Position numbers and translations under genes: made by a program. From Acinetobacter sp. C26M (GTDB lineage: Bacteria; Pseudomonadota; Gammaproteobacteria; Pseudomonadales; Moraxellaceae): a stretch of DNA of 64,000 nucleotides. Below, one piece after another: positions 34,411 through 44,444 of this stretch. The DNA lies in contig NZ_CP098478.1 of NCBI RefSeq assembly GCF_023702675.1, positions 2,108,001-2,172,000 of the forward strand. Reading direction: 5' to 3'. Below the pieces are notes generated by a model. It was not told where the DNA came from. It did no database searches and worked only from the letters and a program-made list of their open reading frames with translations. The first letter of the stretch is position 1; each line of letters begins with the position of its first letter.

Positions 34411-35865
34411 TTAGAATGGATAATGTGGTGCTTGCGCCTGAATGGTCATCCATTGCCATTGGGTAAACTCATCCGCATTTGCAGGACCACCAATCCGTGT
34501 AGCATTACCTGATGCACCAAAGCCACCAAAAGGATTCACTGTTTCATCATTCACAGTTTGATCATTGATATGTAATAAACCAACGTTTAATTGTTGTCCA
34601 AGTTGCATACCACGACCAACATTAGCAGTAATAATACCCGCTGAAAGCCCATAATCGCCTTCATTTGCAAGTTCAATTGCCTGTTCATCCGTGCTAAAAG
34701 GAATCAGGACTGCCACTGGACCAAAGATTTCTTCTGTAAAAATCGGATTGTCTTGCTTTACATCAGCTAAGACCGTTGGTTCAAAGAAAACACCGTTGGC
34801 TTGTCCACCAACTTCAAGTTTTGCACCGTGCGCAATTGCATCCTTAACCAGTTGTTCAACCCGTTGCGATTGCTTGGCATTAATCAGTGGGCCAATCGTG
34901 ACATCATTTTGCAAAGGATTACCCACCACAAAATTTTTGACCTTCTCAAGCACACGTTGTTTGACTTGAGGATAAATCTTCTCCTGAATCAGGATTTTTC
35001 CAGAAGTCATACAAATTTGACCCGAATGCAAAAAAGCCCCCCACGCGATATTCTCTGCTGCAAGCTCAATATCAGCATCGTCCAGAATAATCAGCGAATT
35101 TTTACCACCAAGCTCCAAAGAAACCTTTTTCAGTGTCTTGGCTGCATTGGCACCGACAATACGACCTACTTGGGTTGAACCGGTAAATTGAATACTCGCA
35201 ATATTCTTATCCAAGGTCAGGGCTTCACCCACTTCAGCACCACCTGGCAGTACATGTAGCAGTCCTTGTGGTAAACCAGCCAATTCAAAAATACGGGCGA
35301 TTGCATAACCGCTACAGACTGCAGTGCGTTCATCAGGTTTTAGTACCACTGCATTTCCAAGGGCTAAGGCAGGTGCAACCGCACGCAACGCAAGATACAA
35401 TGGAAAATTAAACGGTGAAATCACACCAACTACACCTAAAGGCACTCGCTTGGCTAAACTCAGTTTACCTGCCGTAGTTGGCAATAATGTGCCCTGATCA
35501 GCCGCTGGCAAACCGATACAATGTTTCAATACCTGTATCGAGATATTAACCTCAAACCCTGCTTTTAATTGTAGCGAACCACTTTCTTTTACCAGCCATT
35601 CAATGATTTCAGCCTGATGCTCCGTTAGGATATGAACTGCGCGCTCAAAAACTACCTGACGTTCTTGATAACTCAGTGCCCACCATTGCTTTTGTGCAAT
35701 CTTGGCTTGCTGAGCTGCATCGAGCACATCAGATGCATCTGCATATCCAATCTGCCCTAAGGACTCACCAGTCGCAACTTCAACCACTTGATAACCGTTT
35801 TTGGCAGATTGCCATGTACCACGAAATAATTTTTGATCCCAGATTTCTTTTGTTAAAATAGACAT
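34411..35865 (-). CDS. Aldehyde dehydrogenase, probably for aromatic aldehydes
   Basis: A 484-residue NAD(P)-dependent aldehyde dehydrogenase. Motifs are GVVGVISPFNFPLYLALRAVAPALALGNAVVLKPDE, FTGSTQVGR, LELGGKNSLIILDDAD with the general-base Glu, and HSGQICMTSGKILI with the catalytic Cys. It resembles benzaldehyde and vanillin dehydrogenases. Its place beside pobA suggests that it makes 4-hydroxybenzoate or a similar acid from the aldehyde; that is inference. The second ATG (35865) is favoured, because GAGG is 6 bases upstream of it. Confidence 0.8.
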   Translation of the reverse strand: MSILTKEIWDQKLFRGTWQSAKNGYQVVEVATGESLGQIGYADASDVLDAAQQAKIAQKQWWALSYQERQVVFERAVHILTEHQAEIIEWLVKESGSLQLKAGFEVNISIQVLKHCIGLPAADQGTLLPTTAGKLSLAKRVPLGVVGVISPFNFPLYLALRAVAPALALGNAVVLKPDERTAVCSGYAIARIFELAGLPQGLLHVLPGGAEVGEALTLDKNIASIQFTGSTQVGRIVGANAAKTLKKVSLELGGKNSLIILDDADIELAAENIAWGAFLHSGQICMTSGKILIQEKIYPQVKQRVLEKVKNFVVGNPLQNDVTIGPLINAKQSQRVEQLVKDAIAHGAKLEVGGQANGVFFEPTVLADVKQDNPIFTEEIFGPVAVLIPFSTDEQAIELANEGDYGLSAGIITANVGRGMQLGQQLNVGLLHINDQTVNDETVNPFGGFGASGNATRIGGPANADEFTQWQWMTIQAQAPHYPF

Positions 35866-35932
35866 CATTAACCTCGTTGTATTTCCTTAAATAAAGCATT
35901 CATTTTTAGAAGGGTTTATATTCAAAAATGTA

Positions 35933-35950
35933 CTGGCAAGTGCTTGCCTG
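35933..35950. promoter_or_regulatory. Inverted repeat upstream of the aldehyde dehydrogenase, candidate operator
   Basis: GGCAAG-TG-CTTGCC, a compact palindrome about 70 bases upstream of the start codon, in a 213-base gap with no other feature. No regulator gene lies next to it. Confidence 0.4.
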
Positions 35951-36078
35951 TATTTTTCTGACCAAGAAGTAGAAAAATTTACACTCCATCATCAACTAAT
36001 ATTTAAAAACAAACTGTTGCTTTTTGATGTCTTGTTATCGCGGAAGTTCAAAAAAATTGATCGGCTCAAATGTTCTAT

Positions 36079-36681
36079 TTATGCTGTTGTTGGCTTGATT
36101 TGGTGATCTGACTGAAAATCCTGATAGGTCTTACGATCATGTGAATCTTCAATCAAAGGCAGGACTTCTATCATGCTGTTTAAACAACGCTGCGCCAAGT
36201 GGATATATTCTTGAGTGCCCTTTATTTTCCATTCGCTTTCTTGTTCTGTTAAATCTCGCACAACTTTTGCAGGGCTTCCCATTGCCAGTACATTGGTAGG
36301 AATTTGATCTTTGCTTTTGACCAAACTATTTGCGCCAATAATGGTGTTCTCACCAATTTCAGCATAATCCAGAATGACGCTATTCATACCAATCAACACA
36401 TTTTTACCGATACGGCAACCATGTAAAGTCGCAGCATGGCCAATATGTCCCATTTCTTCAACAAGGGTGACACTTTGCGGAAAGCCATGAATGATGCAAC
36501 TGTCCTGTACATTGGCATTTGCTTTGATATGAATACGGCCAAAATCCGCTCGCAATGAAGCAAAAGGACCAATATAAACTCCAGCGTCAATAATCACATC
36601 ACCAATTAAAACTGCCGTGGGATGAACAAATGCACTGGGGTGAACCACAGGAACTACCCCATCAATGCTATAGCAAGGCAT
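36079..36681 (-). CDS. paaY: Phenylacetic acid degradation protein PaaY (gamma-carbonic-anhydrase-like)
   Basis: A 200-residue left-handed beta-helix protein of the hexapeptide type, with repeats such as VLIGDVIIDAGVYIGPFASLRADFG and NVLIGMNSVILDYAEIGENTIIGANSLVKS. Its relatives include CaiE and gamma carbonic anhydrases. In the paa pathway PaaY is a thioesterase that spares CoA from dead-end products. Its start overlaps the end of paaX by 14 bases, so it is the last gene of the run. Its thioesterase role may matter more here, since no paaI gene is present. Confidence 0.88.
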   Translation of the reverse strand: MPCYSIDGVVPVVHPSAFVHPTAVLIGDVIIDAGVYIGPFASLRADFGRIHIKANANVQDSCIIHGFPQSVTLVEEMGHIGHAATLHGCRIGKNVLIGMNSVILDYAEIGENTIIGANSLVKSKDQIPTNVLAMGSPAKVVRDLTEQESEWKIKGTQEYIHLAQRCLNSMIEVLPLIEDSHDRKTYQDFQSDHQIKPTTA

Positions 36682-37627
36682 GACTTAATCTCTCATTACT
36701 TTGGGTTAAGCCACCAAAACGACGCCAGAAAGGCGCAGTTGCATTCGGCATTGGTCCTTCCGATGTTGCCGCAACCGATAAGAAATAGTCATCTGCCGCT
36801 TCAAAAACTTTTTTGTAGATGTTCATGGATAATGTACGGGCATTGACCGCAGGCCAGTCCGCGGATAATAGCTCTAAGGGCAAAGCAGGATCTTTCAGTA
36901 AAATACGACGATAATAATGAATCAGTAAGGTTCGAATTTGGAAGGCTTGAATCGGTTCAATGCTTTCGTCGCCCTGCATCAAAATCACGCCAATTTCTCT
37001 AAACATATCCAAAAACTGCAGGTAGCGTTGACGTAACTCATCAATCGGCCAATTGGTTTCTAACATACGACCAATCGTTTCGGTAGAGTTATTAAACAGT
37101 TGTAAAGTTTCAGCCTTAAACACCACCACCTGCTCACTCATATTTAAGTCAACCAGTAGCTTTTGCAGTTGTAAACGATTTGAACCTGGATAAGCCATGA
37201 GATTGGTAGAAATATTGGCAAAACCCAACCATTCCAGTTCTTTCTTTAAAAACGCCTTATTGTCTGTATCCAGACTCGACATCAAAATCAGATCCCAAGA
37301 ATGATCCCACTCTTTCATCTGATCATTATAAATCCGTTGCTCAGCTTGCAAGTATTTGGAACGACTAGCATCAGTAATGCGATAGAAACTGGTTCTGCCA
37401 ATTTTATCTGAACCAAGCCAGTCATTTTTGACCAAACGAAAAACAGAAGTTCGTACAGCACGATCATTAAAATCAAACAACTCCATTAACTGAATCAAGC
37501 TGGCAAGACTGATATTTCCACCTCGATGCAATACTGAATCGCCAAAAATAGTCGAAATCAATGAGGTACCACTTAAGGGTTCATTCTGAATAATTGAATC
37601 AATAATTTGCTGTAACTTTACACTCAT
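36668..37627 (-). CDS. paaX: Phenylacetic acid catabolism regulator PaaX
   Basis: A 319-residue GntR-related repressor that senses phenylacetyl-CoA. The N-terminal winged helix (SLASLIQLMELFDFNDRAVRTSVFRLVKNDWL, about 40-71) and the middle WDLILMSS...ELEWLGFANISTNLMAYPG region match PaaX. It lies after paaK with a 62-base gap that holds a large inverted repeat, and before paaY. By analogy it should repress the paaA and paaZ promoters until phenylacetyl-CoA builds up. Confidence 0.92.
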   Translation of the reverse strand: MSVKLQQIIDSIIQNEPLSGTSLISTIFGDSVLHRGGNISLASLIQLMELFDFNDRAVRTSVFRLVKNDWLGSDKIGRTSFYRITDASRSKYLQAEQRIYNDQMKEWDHSWDLILMSSLDTDNKAFLKKELEWLGFANISTNLMAYPGSNRLQLQKLLVDLNMSEQVVVFKAETLQLFNNSTETIGRMLETNWPIDELRQRYLQFLDMFREIGVILMQGDESIEPIQAFQIRTLLIHYYRRILLKDPALPLELLSADWPAVNARTLSMNIYKKVFEAADDYFLSVAATSEGPMPNATAPFWRRFGGLTQSNERLSHALL

Positions 37628-37647
37628 ACTTTTATCTTGGCATTTAG

Positions 37648-37679
37648 ATTCAGGATATAGGGAATACTATACCCTGAAT
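37648..37679. promoter_or_regulatory. Large imperfect hairpin between paaK and paaX
   Basis: ATTCAGGATATAG and CTATACCCTGAAT pair around GGAATA with a small mismatch. It lies in the 62-base gap between the two genes, which are read in the same direction. It could be an attenuator that lowers regulator expression, or an operator for PaaX. Confidence 0.5.
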
Positions 37680-37689
37680 GATTATAATG

Positions 37690-38985
37690 TTAAGCAATCT
37701 GACGCATATCAATGACGCGTTTTGCTTTACCCTCAGAACGTGGCAAGGTCAATTCATTCACCACTTCCACCGTAACTGAAATCCCAATCATGGTTTTAAT
37801 CCGCTGCATCAACTGCTGAGCCAATTGCTGTGCCTGCTTGTCACAGTTATGGCACATTTCGGTACGGATATGCAAAGTATCCATATGTCCTTTCTTTGCG
37901 ACCAGAATTTCATAATTCGGCACCAAACTAGGTACTTGCAAAATCTGTTCTTCGATCTGGGTCGGAAATACATTGACGCCGCGAATAATCAACATGTCGT
38001 CACTACGCCCTACAATCTTGTCCATACGACGCATCGCCATGTTCTGACCTGCCAATAAACGGGTCAAATCGCGAGTACGGTAACGAATAATCGGTAAACC
38101 TTCTTTGGTAATCGTGGTGAATACCAGTTCGCCTAATTCACCATCCTTACACACCTCACCTGTTTCAGGATTAATGATTTCAGGATAAAAATGGTCTTCC
38201 CAAATGGTCAGTCCTTCACCTTCGCCCAGACACTGCATCGCAACCCCTGGCCCCATGATTTCCGATAAGCCATAGATATCCAGTGCTTTGATATTTAAAC
38301 GGTCTTCAATCTCACGGCGTAACTCTTTTGACCAAGGTTCAGCACCAAAAATACCAACTTTTAAAGAGGTATTTCGTGCACTCCCCAACTGTTGCTCTAG
38401 TTTTTCAATAATACTGACACAATACGATGGTGTGACCATAATCGCAGTCGGTTTAAAGTCCTGAATCAGTTGCACCTGTTTTTCAGTCTGCCCACCAGAC
38501 ATCGGAATTACGGTAGCACCCAAACGCTCAGCACCATAATGTGCGCCTAAACCACCAGTAAACAGACCATAACCATAGGCGACCTGAATCATATCTTTGG
38601 CACTCAAACCTGCCATACGTAGGCAACGCGCAACGATATCCGACCAAGTATGAATATCTTTTTGGGTATAACCAACGACAGTGGGTTTCCCAGTTGTGCC
38701 AGATGAGGCGTGTAAACGGACAATCTGTTCCTGCGGTACGGCAAACATACCAAATGGATAGTTATCTCGTAGATCCTGTTTGGTGGTAAATGGAAACTTT
38801 GCGAGGTCATCCAGCGTTACAAAGTCATCAGGATGTACACCAGCATCATCGAACTTTTTCTTATACACAGGGCTATTGGCATAGACATAGGTCAATGTTT
38901 CTTTTAACCGTTTGGTTTGAAGTGCTCGCAACTCCGCTAGCGTGATTTTTTCTACATTTTCTATAATTTGGCTATCCACTGCCAT
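37690..38985 (-). CDS. paaK: Phenylacetate-CoA ligase
   Basis: A 431-residue AMP-forming ligase that makes phenylacetyl-CoA, the first step and the source of the inducer. Motifs are LHASSGTTGKPTVVGYTQ (P-loop-like, near residue 92), YGYGLFTGGLGAHYGAERLGA, the acyl-adenylate motif DIYGLSEIMGPGVAMQC near 236, and GRSDDMLIIRGVNVFPTQIEE near 327. Length is normal for PaaK. It follows paaJ by 36 bases. Confidence 0.95.
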   Translation of the reverse strand: MAVDSQIIENVEKITLAELRALQTKRLKETLTYVYANSPVYKKKFDDAGVHPDDFVTLDDLAKFPFTTKQDLRDNYPFGMFAVPQEQIVRLHASSGTTGKPTVVGYTQKDIHTWSDIVARCLRMAGLSAKDMIQVAYGYGLFTGGLGAHYGAERLGATVIPMSGGQTEKQVQLIQDFKPTAIMVTPSYCVSIIEKLEQQLGSARNTSLKVGIFGAEPWSKELRREIEDRLNIKALDIYGLSEIMGPGVAMQCLGEGEGLTIWEDHFYPEIINPETGEVCKDGELGELVFTTITKEGLPIIRYRTRDLTRLLAGQNMAMRRMDKIVGRSDDMLIIRGVNVFPTQIEEQILQVPSLVPNYEILVAKKGHMDTLHIRTEMCHNCDKQAQQLAQQLMQRIKTMIGISVTVEVVNELTLPRSEGKAKRVIDMRQIA

Positions 38986-39021
38986 CTCTCCTATATCGTT
39001 ATTTCACGAGAACCGTCTAAA

Positions 39022-40233
39022 TTAATTTAAATTTTCTAAAATAAGGGCCACACCTTGACCAACACCAACACACATGGTGCACAGTGCATATTGCCCACCA
39101 CGTCTTTTTAATTCTCTAGTCGCAGTAATTACCAAACGAGTCCCACTCATACCTAAGGGATGTCCAAGTGCAATCGCACCACCATTCGGATTGACACGCG
39201 CATCATCATCCTTGAGACCTAACTCACGCATACATGCTAAAGATTGGGCTGCAAATGCCTCATTTAGCTCAATCACATCCATTTGATCTAAGCGAAGACC
39301 TGTTTGTTTTAAAAGTTTCTGAACAGCTGGAACAGGTCCAATGCCCATATATTTTGGCTCAACACCTGCACTTGCAATCGCGAGCACACGTGCCAAAGGC
39401 TTTAATCCGTGCGTGTCTGCAAACTGGCGATTGGTCAATAAAACACAGGCCGAACCATCATTGACACCAGATGCATTTCCCGCAGTGACTGAACCACCCT
39501 CTTTACGGAATGGCGCTTTGAGTTTTGCCAAGCCGTCTAGACTCGTCTCTGCTCTTGGATGCTCATCCTGACTAAAAATGGTGATGTTCTTTTTACGATC
39601 GACCAGTTCAACGGGCAAAATTTCATCTCTAAAAAAACCATTTTGTTGCGCCGCTGCCACTTTCTGTTGACTACGAATCGCAAACGCATCCTGATCTTGT
39701 CGGCTAATCTTGAATTTTTCAGCCACATTCTCAGCCGTTTCGGGCATGCTGTCTGTGCCATAGTCAGCTTTCATCTTTTTATTAACGAAACGCCAACCAA
39801 TGGTGGTATCGAATATTTCAGGACTGCGTCCAAATGCTTCGGTGGGCTTTGCTTGAACAAAAGGTGCCCGACTCATTGACTCCACGCCACCTGCAAGTAC
39901 AAATTGAGACTCGCCCGATTTAATTGAACGTGCAGCCAAGCCGACTGCATCTAAACCCGATGCACATAAACGATTTACCGTCATTGCAGGAACTGCCTCA
40001 GGTAAACCCGCCAATAAGGTGGCCATGCGTGCCACATTACGGTTATCTTCACCAGCCTGATTAGCACAACCCAAAAATACTTCATCCAGTTCTTGCCAAG
40101 GTAAATCAGCATGTTTTTCTTTTAAGTACTTAATGGGTAATGCAGCAAGATCATCAGTACGCACCGAACTTAAAGCACCTGCATAGCGTCCAATTGGGGT
40201 ACGAATAAAATCGCAAATTAAAACGTCTTCCAT
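39022..40233 (-). CDS. paaJ: 3-oxoadipyl-CoA/3-oxo-5,6-dehydrosuberyl-CoA thiolase
   Basis: A 403-residue thiolase. The nucleophilic Cys is in [13 protein letters not shown] near residue 90, the His in [17 protein letters not shown] near 358, and the second Cys in [13 protein letters not shown] near 388. It performs the two thiolytic steps of the phenylacetate pathway, giving acetyl-CoA and finally succinyl-CoA. It is close to PcaF of the beta-ketoadipate pathway; position in the paa run decides the name. Spacing to paaH is 12 bases. Confidence 0.93.
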   Translation of the reverse strand: MEDVLICDFIRTPIGRYAGALSSVRTDDLAALPIKYLKEKHADLPWQELDEVFLGCANQAGEDNRNVARMATLLAGLPEAVPAMTVNRLCASGLDAVGLAARSIKSGESQFVLAGGVESMSRAPFVQAKPTEAFGRSPEIFDTTIGWRFVNKKMKADYGTDSMPETAENVAEKFKISRQDQDAFAIRSQQKVAAAQQNGFFRDEILPVELVDRKKNITIFSQDEHPRAETSLDGLAKLKAPFRKEGGSVTAGNASGVNDGSACVLLTNRQFADTHGLKPLARVLAIASAGVEPKYMGIGPVPAVQKLLKQTGLRLDQMDVIELNEAFAAQSLACMRELGLKDDDARVNPNGGAIALGHPLGMSGTRLVITATRELKRRGGQYALCTMCVGVGQGVALILENLN

Positions 40234-40245
40234 GTTGACTCCTAG

Positions 40246-41784
40246 TTATGCAAAGGCTTTTAAATCTTTTGAATATTCAACGCGAATACGCTGCTGCTTC
40301 GCCACATATTGTTTGAGATAAAGACTTGCACGATATTTTTCTTCGCCATAGATGGCATATAAATTGTTTAGTGTTGCCAAGACGTATTCAGCACCCAATT
40401 GCATCATCCATTGATACGGCCCTTTAGGATAGTTCACTCCATATTTCATGGCATTATCAATATCTTCCATACTCGCAACACCATGCAGACTTGCTTCACA
40501 GGCTTCATTAATCAGCAGAACAATAGTACGTAAGGTTAACAGTGCTGGATGATCGCTGATCCAAAGTATCTTGATCTGGGATTGGGCAAAGAAATCCTCA
40601 ACAGTTGCAAGATCATCCGCTTGGCAAAGATGGTTATGGCTAAGAACCACCGCCTGAGCATGTTCAAAATGATGATGCCAATCCATCAATACCGTTTTAC
40701 GATTTGGATAATCGATATTGGCAGATTCTCCCTGACTTAGACGTAAATCAACATCATCAATTTGGATGATATTTTCACTACTTGCTAAAGCATGGCTTAA
40801 GCCCATACGTTCTAATAAATACGGACATTGAGCCCATGTACCTTTGACTTGAACATCAGCATGAAAAGAAGACGCAGTAATAAGCTGAGGCTGAAAAATC
40901 GCATACTGATTTTTTTCATCGTAGCGATAAAAGCCTTGCTTTGATTTGCGTCCCCATGTACCAGCATCAACCAATTCTTTCTGAATCAGACTTGGACGAT
41001 AACGCGGTTCATAAAAGAAGGCTTCATAAACACTCTGTGTGACTGAGAAATTAACATCATGCCCAATTAAATCGGTTAACTCGCACGGTCCCATCGCAAA
41101 ACCACCGCACTGCTTTAAGGCATAGTCGAGTAGATCATAGGTTGTGACCTGTTCTTGCAAGGCACGAAATGCTTCAGCATAAAACGGACGGGCAATACGA
41201 TTGACAATAAATCCTGGCGTTGACTTGGTTAACACAGGAATTTTGTTCCAAGCCAGCATTAGATTTCTTAAGGACTGACATAAAACTTCCGTTGTTTTTA
41301 AACCCTGTACAATTTCGACCAGCTTCATCACAGGTGCAGGATTAAAAAAATGCAGTCCAACCACACGTTCAGGGTGTGGAACAGCAGACGCAATTGCTGT
41401 CACTGAAATAGATGAGGTATTGGTGGCTAAAATAGTTTGGTCATTACAAATCGTCGCCAACTGCTTAAACAAAGCTTGTTTCACTTCCAGCTTTTCAACC
41501 ACCGCCTCTATCACCAAATCAACACCTGCCAATGCTTCAATTTGATCCGCAATAGTCAAACGTGAGAGTGCTTGCTGAGCCTGCTCAGGTGTTAGCTTGC
41601 CTTTTTCTGTCAACTTGGCGAAGGTCTGATGCAATCCATCAATCGCCTGTTTGGTCTTTTCACGATCGAGATCGTAGAGAACAGTTGAATGACCATTGAC
41701 CATCGCCAACTGAGCAATACCGATTCCCATTGTTCCGGAGCCAATCACGGCAATTTTGGCATGAGACAAATCTAGATTCATCAT
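40246..41784 (-). CDS. paaH: 3-hydroxyadipyl-CoA dehydrogenase
   Basis: A 512-residue NAD-dependent 3-hydroxyacyl-CoA dehydrogenase. It has an N-terminal Rossmann domain (AVIGSGTMGIGIAQLA near residue 12) and ATNTSSISVTAIA, followed by VVGLHFFNPAPVMKLVE with the catalytic His near 145. Two C-terminal dimerisation domains follow, the second near 420-505. The double C-terminal domain explains the length. The start at 41784 has GGGA at good distance; 41781 is an equal alternative. It follows paaG with only two bases between. Confidence 0.93.
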   Translation of the reverse strand: MMNLDLSHAKIAVIGSGTMGIGIAQLAMVNGHSTVLYDLDREKTKQAIDGLHQTFAKLTEKGKLTPEQAQQALSRLTIADQIEALAGVDLVIEAVVEKLEVKQALFKQLATICNDQTILATNTSSISVTAIASAVPHPERVVGLHFFNPAPVMKLVEIVQGLKTTEVLCQSLRNLMLAWNKIPVLTKSTPGFIVNRIARPFYAEAFRALQEQVTTYDLLDYALKQCGGFAMGPCELTDLIGHDVNFSVTQSVYEAFFYEPRYRPSLIQKELVDAGTWGRKSKQGFYRYDEKNQYAIFQPQLITASSFHADVQVKGTWAQCPYLLERMGLSHALASSENIIQIDDVDLRLSQGESANIDYPNRKTVLMDWHHHFEHAQAVVLSHNHLCQADDLATVEDFFAQSQIKILWISDHPALLTLRTIVLLINEACEASLHGVASMEDIDNAMKYGVNYPKGPYQWMMQLGAEYVLATLNNLYAIYGEEKYRASLYLKQYVAKQQRIRVEYSKDLKAFA

Positions 41785-41786
41785 GC

Positions 41787-42581
41787 TTAACGTCCCTGAA
41801 AATCAGGCTCACGCTTATTCATGAAAGCTTGCACCCCTTCACGATAATCTTCTGAGCGTCCTGCGATACGTTGTAAATCTCGCTCCAAGAACATCTGTTC
41901 ATCAAAGCTGTTATTACTGGATTGGTGGATGGCTTTTTTAATCAGTGACAGGCCAAAGGTCGGCTGTTTGGCTAAACGTTCTGCCAGTTCAGTGACTTTT
42001 GATTTCAGCTCTGCATCTTCGGCAACATCCCAAATCATGCCCCATTCTTTTGCAGTTTCCGCAGGAAGTTTATCTCCTAACAAAGCCAACCCCATTGCAC
42101 GGGCTTGCCCTACCGCACGCGGCAGAAACCATGTTCCGCCTGAATCTGGAACCAAACCTAAACGACAAAATGCCTGTACAAAATTGGCAGATTTCGCTGC
42201 GACAACCAAATCACAAGCCAAAGCGATATTTGCACCTGCACCTGCCGCAACACCATTTACCGCACAGATCACAGGCTTGGGCATATTGACAATCATTTTA
42301 ATCAGCGGGTTATAGTAGGTTTCAATCGAGTAACCTAAATCAGGGGCAGCGGCATTTGGATCAACCACGCGATCACCTAGATCTTGTCCTGCACAGAAAC
42401 CACGGCCTTCACCACTAATCACCACACAACGAATATCTTGGTTTTTACTCCAAAAGCTCAAGACCTCAGCGACTTCACGGTGCATATCCACGTTAAAACT
42501 ATTCAGTGCTTTTGGTCGATTAAAGGTTAAATAACCAACAGCATTTTTTTCTTCCACGATAATATTGTTATAGTCCATCAC
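41787..42581 (-). CDS. paaG: 1,2-epoxyphenylacetyl-CoA isomerase
   Basis: A 264-residue crotonase-fold enzyme that turns the ring-epoxide into oxepin-CoA. It has GRGFCAGQDLGDRVVDP near 60 and AVNGVAAGAGANIALACDLVVAA, which form the oxyanion hole, with the conserved FVQAFCRLGLVPDSGGTWFLPR. Its C-terminus ends in the usual EPDFQGR. It overlaps paaF by 4 bases. Confidence 0.93.
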   Translation of the reverse strand: MMDYNNIIVEEKNAVGYLTFNRPKALNSFNVDMHREVAEVLSFWSKNQDIRCVVISGEGRGFCAGQDLGDRVVDPNAAAPDLGYSIETYYNPLIKMIVNMPKPVICAVNGVAAGAGANIALACDLVVAAKSANFVQAFCRLGLVPDSGGTWFLPRAVGQARAMGLALLGDKLPAETAKEWGMIWDVAEDAELKSKVTELAERLAKQPTFGLSLIKKAIHQSSNNSFDEQMFLERDLQRIAGRSEDYREGVQAFMNKREPDFQGR

Positions 42582-43357
42582 TCACCTCTAAACACTGGTT
42601 TTCTTTTTTCAAAAAATGCATTAATGCCTTCATTCCGATCTTTAGTTGCCGCCAACCAGACAAAGTTTTGCCGTTCGGATTTCAATCCCTGACTTAATGT
42701 AATTTCGTGAATACTTTTAATCGATTGTTTAATTACCCGAATCGCCAAGGGCGCTTGCTTGGCAATTTTGCTTGCCAGTTGCATGGCATATTCCACCGTG
42801 AGTGCTGTTGGTACCACTTCGCTACAGATACCATGCTGCTGTGCTTGTTTGGCGGAGATCATTTCCCCTGTCATCGCCCAACGCATAGTCAATTGTTGCC
42901 CAACCAAACGCGCCAAACGCTGTGTGCCACCAGCGCCCGGTAACATACCCAAACCAATTTCAGGCAATGCAAATTTTGCATTTTCACCACACAGTACAAT
43001 ATCTGTATGTAAAACCAGTTCAAATCCCGCGCCCAAGGCATAGCCATTCACAGCTGCAATAATTGGTTTACTGAACGCATCGATCTTCTGCCATAGCTTT
43101 GGACGGATATCGAGTTGTAAAGCTACAGTATCCATTTCTGCTAACTCAGCAAGATCTGCACCTGCTGCGAAACAATATTGATTGCCTGTTAGAACAATGG
43201 CTTTGACTCGGGCATTGTGTTCTGCCTGTTCAAGCAATTCGCATAAATATTGCAAAGTTGCATTATTTAAAGCATTCCGTTTTTCAGCACGATTGAGGGT
43301 TAATAACATCACACCATCAATTGTTATTTCGGCTTTGATTAGCTCTTGCATAGCCAC
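42578..43357 (-). CDS. paaF: 2,3-dehydroadipyl-CoA hydratase
   Basis: A 259-residue enoyl-CoA hydratase. Motifs are NQYCFAAGADLAELAEMD near 59, AVNGYALGAGFELVLHTDIVLCGENAKFALPEIGLGMLPGAGGTQRL with both Glu of the active site, and the C-terminal KRKPVFRG. It acts late in the pathway, after ring opening and the first thiolysis. It starts 2 bases after paaE ends. Confidence 0.93.
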   Translation of the reverse strand: MAMQELIKAEITIDGVMLLTLNRAEKRNALNNATLQYLCELLEQAEHNARVKAIVLTGNQYCFAAGADLAELAEMDTVALQLDIRPKLWQKIDAFSKPIIAAVNGYALGAGFELVLHTDIVLCGENAKFALPEIGLGMLPGAGGTQRLARLVGQQLTMRWAMTGEMISAKQAQQHGICSEVVPTALTVEYAMQLASKIAKQAPLAIRVIKQSIKSIHEITLSQGLKSERQNFVWLAATKDRNEGINAFFEKRKPVFRGE

Positions 43358-43359
43358 CT

Positions 43360-44421
43360 CTATTCATCAAAGCTCAAACGGACATTTGAGCTTTTAGGTA
43401 AGGTTTGACAGCTCAGCACATAACCTTTTTCGACTTCATCATCTTCAAGACTGTAGTTCAAGAACATATCAACATCACCAGAGAGCACCTTGCAGCGACA
43501 GGTCGCACACACGCCGCCTTTACATGCATAAGGTAAATCTGCACCTGCACGTAATGCAGCATCTAAAATGCTTTCATCGTCTTGAGACACTGACACGATC
43601 AGTTCACGACCATCCAGTACAATATTGACTTGTTCTTCCTTACGATTTACATCGGCATCGACTGCCCGTTTACGGACATGACCGGTATTAAAACGTTCAG
43701 TATGAATCTTGTCTTTGCTTAAACCATAGGTCGGTAACAGGCTTTCGACTGTGTCCATCATTTCATCTGGACCACATGCAAAAACATGGTCAAAATTACT
43801 TTCTAACACCTCATGCTCAAATAATTGCTTGAGCTTGTTTTCATCGATACGGCCATTCAGCAGCTCGCTGTCATTGAATTCACGGGAAAAAATATTGATC
43901 AACTGAAACCGTTCTTTAAATTGATCTTTCAAATCCATAATTTGCTCAGCAAACATGGTTTGTTTCCATGAACGATTACCATAGAGCAAGGTAAAATTCG
44001 ATGTCGATTGCTCAAACAAAATCTGTTTAATAATCGACAAAATTGGAGTAATCCCGCTGCCCGCAGCAATACCTAAATAAGCTTGCCCACCTGTTCTGGC
44101 AGCCTTCTGAAAAAACACGCCTTGTGGTGGCATCACATCAAGAACATCGCCAACTTTTAAAAAATCATTGGCCCAATTTGAGAATTGACCTTGATCCATC
44201 TTTTTCACCGCGATACTGATATCTTCTTTCGGTGCATAACTACAGATTGAGTAGCAACGACGAATCTCACCAGCCTCAGTTAAATGACGAATCGTTAAAT
44301 GCTGACCTGGCTGAAATTTAAATTGTTGTTGTTGCTCAGATACAAGATCAAAGGAAATACAAATGGCCTGATCTGTCTGAGGCGTAATACTTTTTACTTT
44401 TAAGGGAATAAATTGGCTCAT
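43360..44421 (-). CDS. paaE: Phenylacetyl-CoA epoxidase reductase subunit
   Basis: A 353-residue NADPH reductase that feeds electrons to the PaaABC(D) oxygenase. The FAD domain has RCYSICSYAP near 55, and the NADPH domain has AGSGITPILSIIKQI and CGPDEMMDTVESLL. The C-terminal plant-type [2Fe-2S] domain has CKGGVCATCRCKVLSGDV and the later LSCQT Cys. It is located 23 bases after paaD. Confidence 0.95.
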   Translation of the reverse strand: MSQFIPLKVKSITPQTDQAICISFDLVSEQQQQFKFQPGQHLTIRHLTEAGEIRRCYSICSYAPKEDISIAVKKMDQGQFSNWANDFLKVGDVLDVMPPQGVFFQKAARTGGQAYLGIAAGSGITPILSIIKQILFEQSTSNFTLLYGNRSWKQTMFAEQIMDLKDQFKERFQLINIFSREFNDSELLNGRIDENKLKQLFEHEVLESNFDHVFACGPDEMMDTVESLLPTYGLSKDKIHTERFNTGHVRKRAVDADVNRKEEQVNIVLDGRELIVSVSQDDESILDAALRAGADLPYACKGGVCATCRCKVLSGDVDMFLNYSLEDDEVEKGYVLSCQTLPKSSNVRLSFDE

Positions 44422-44444
44422 GGCTGATTTCCTTATCTAACACT

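Noticed and set aside
41929..42315. 128-residue open frame antisense to paaG
   Set aside because: Shadow of the crotonase-fold gene on the other strand.
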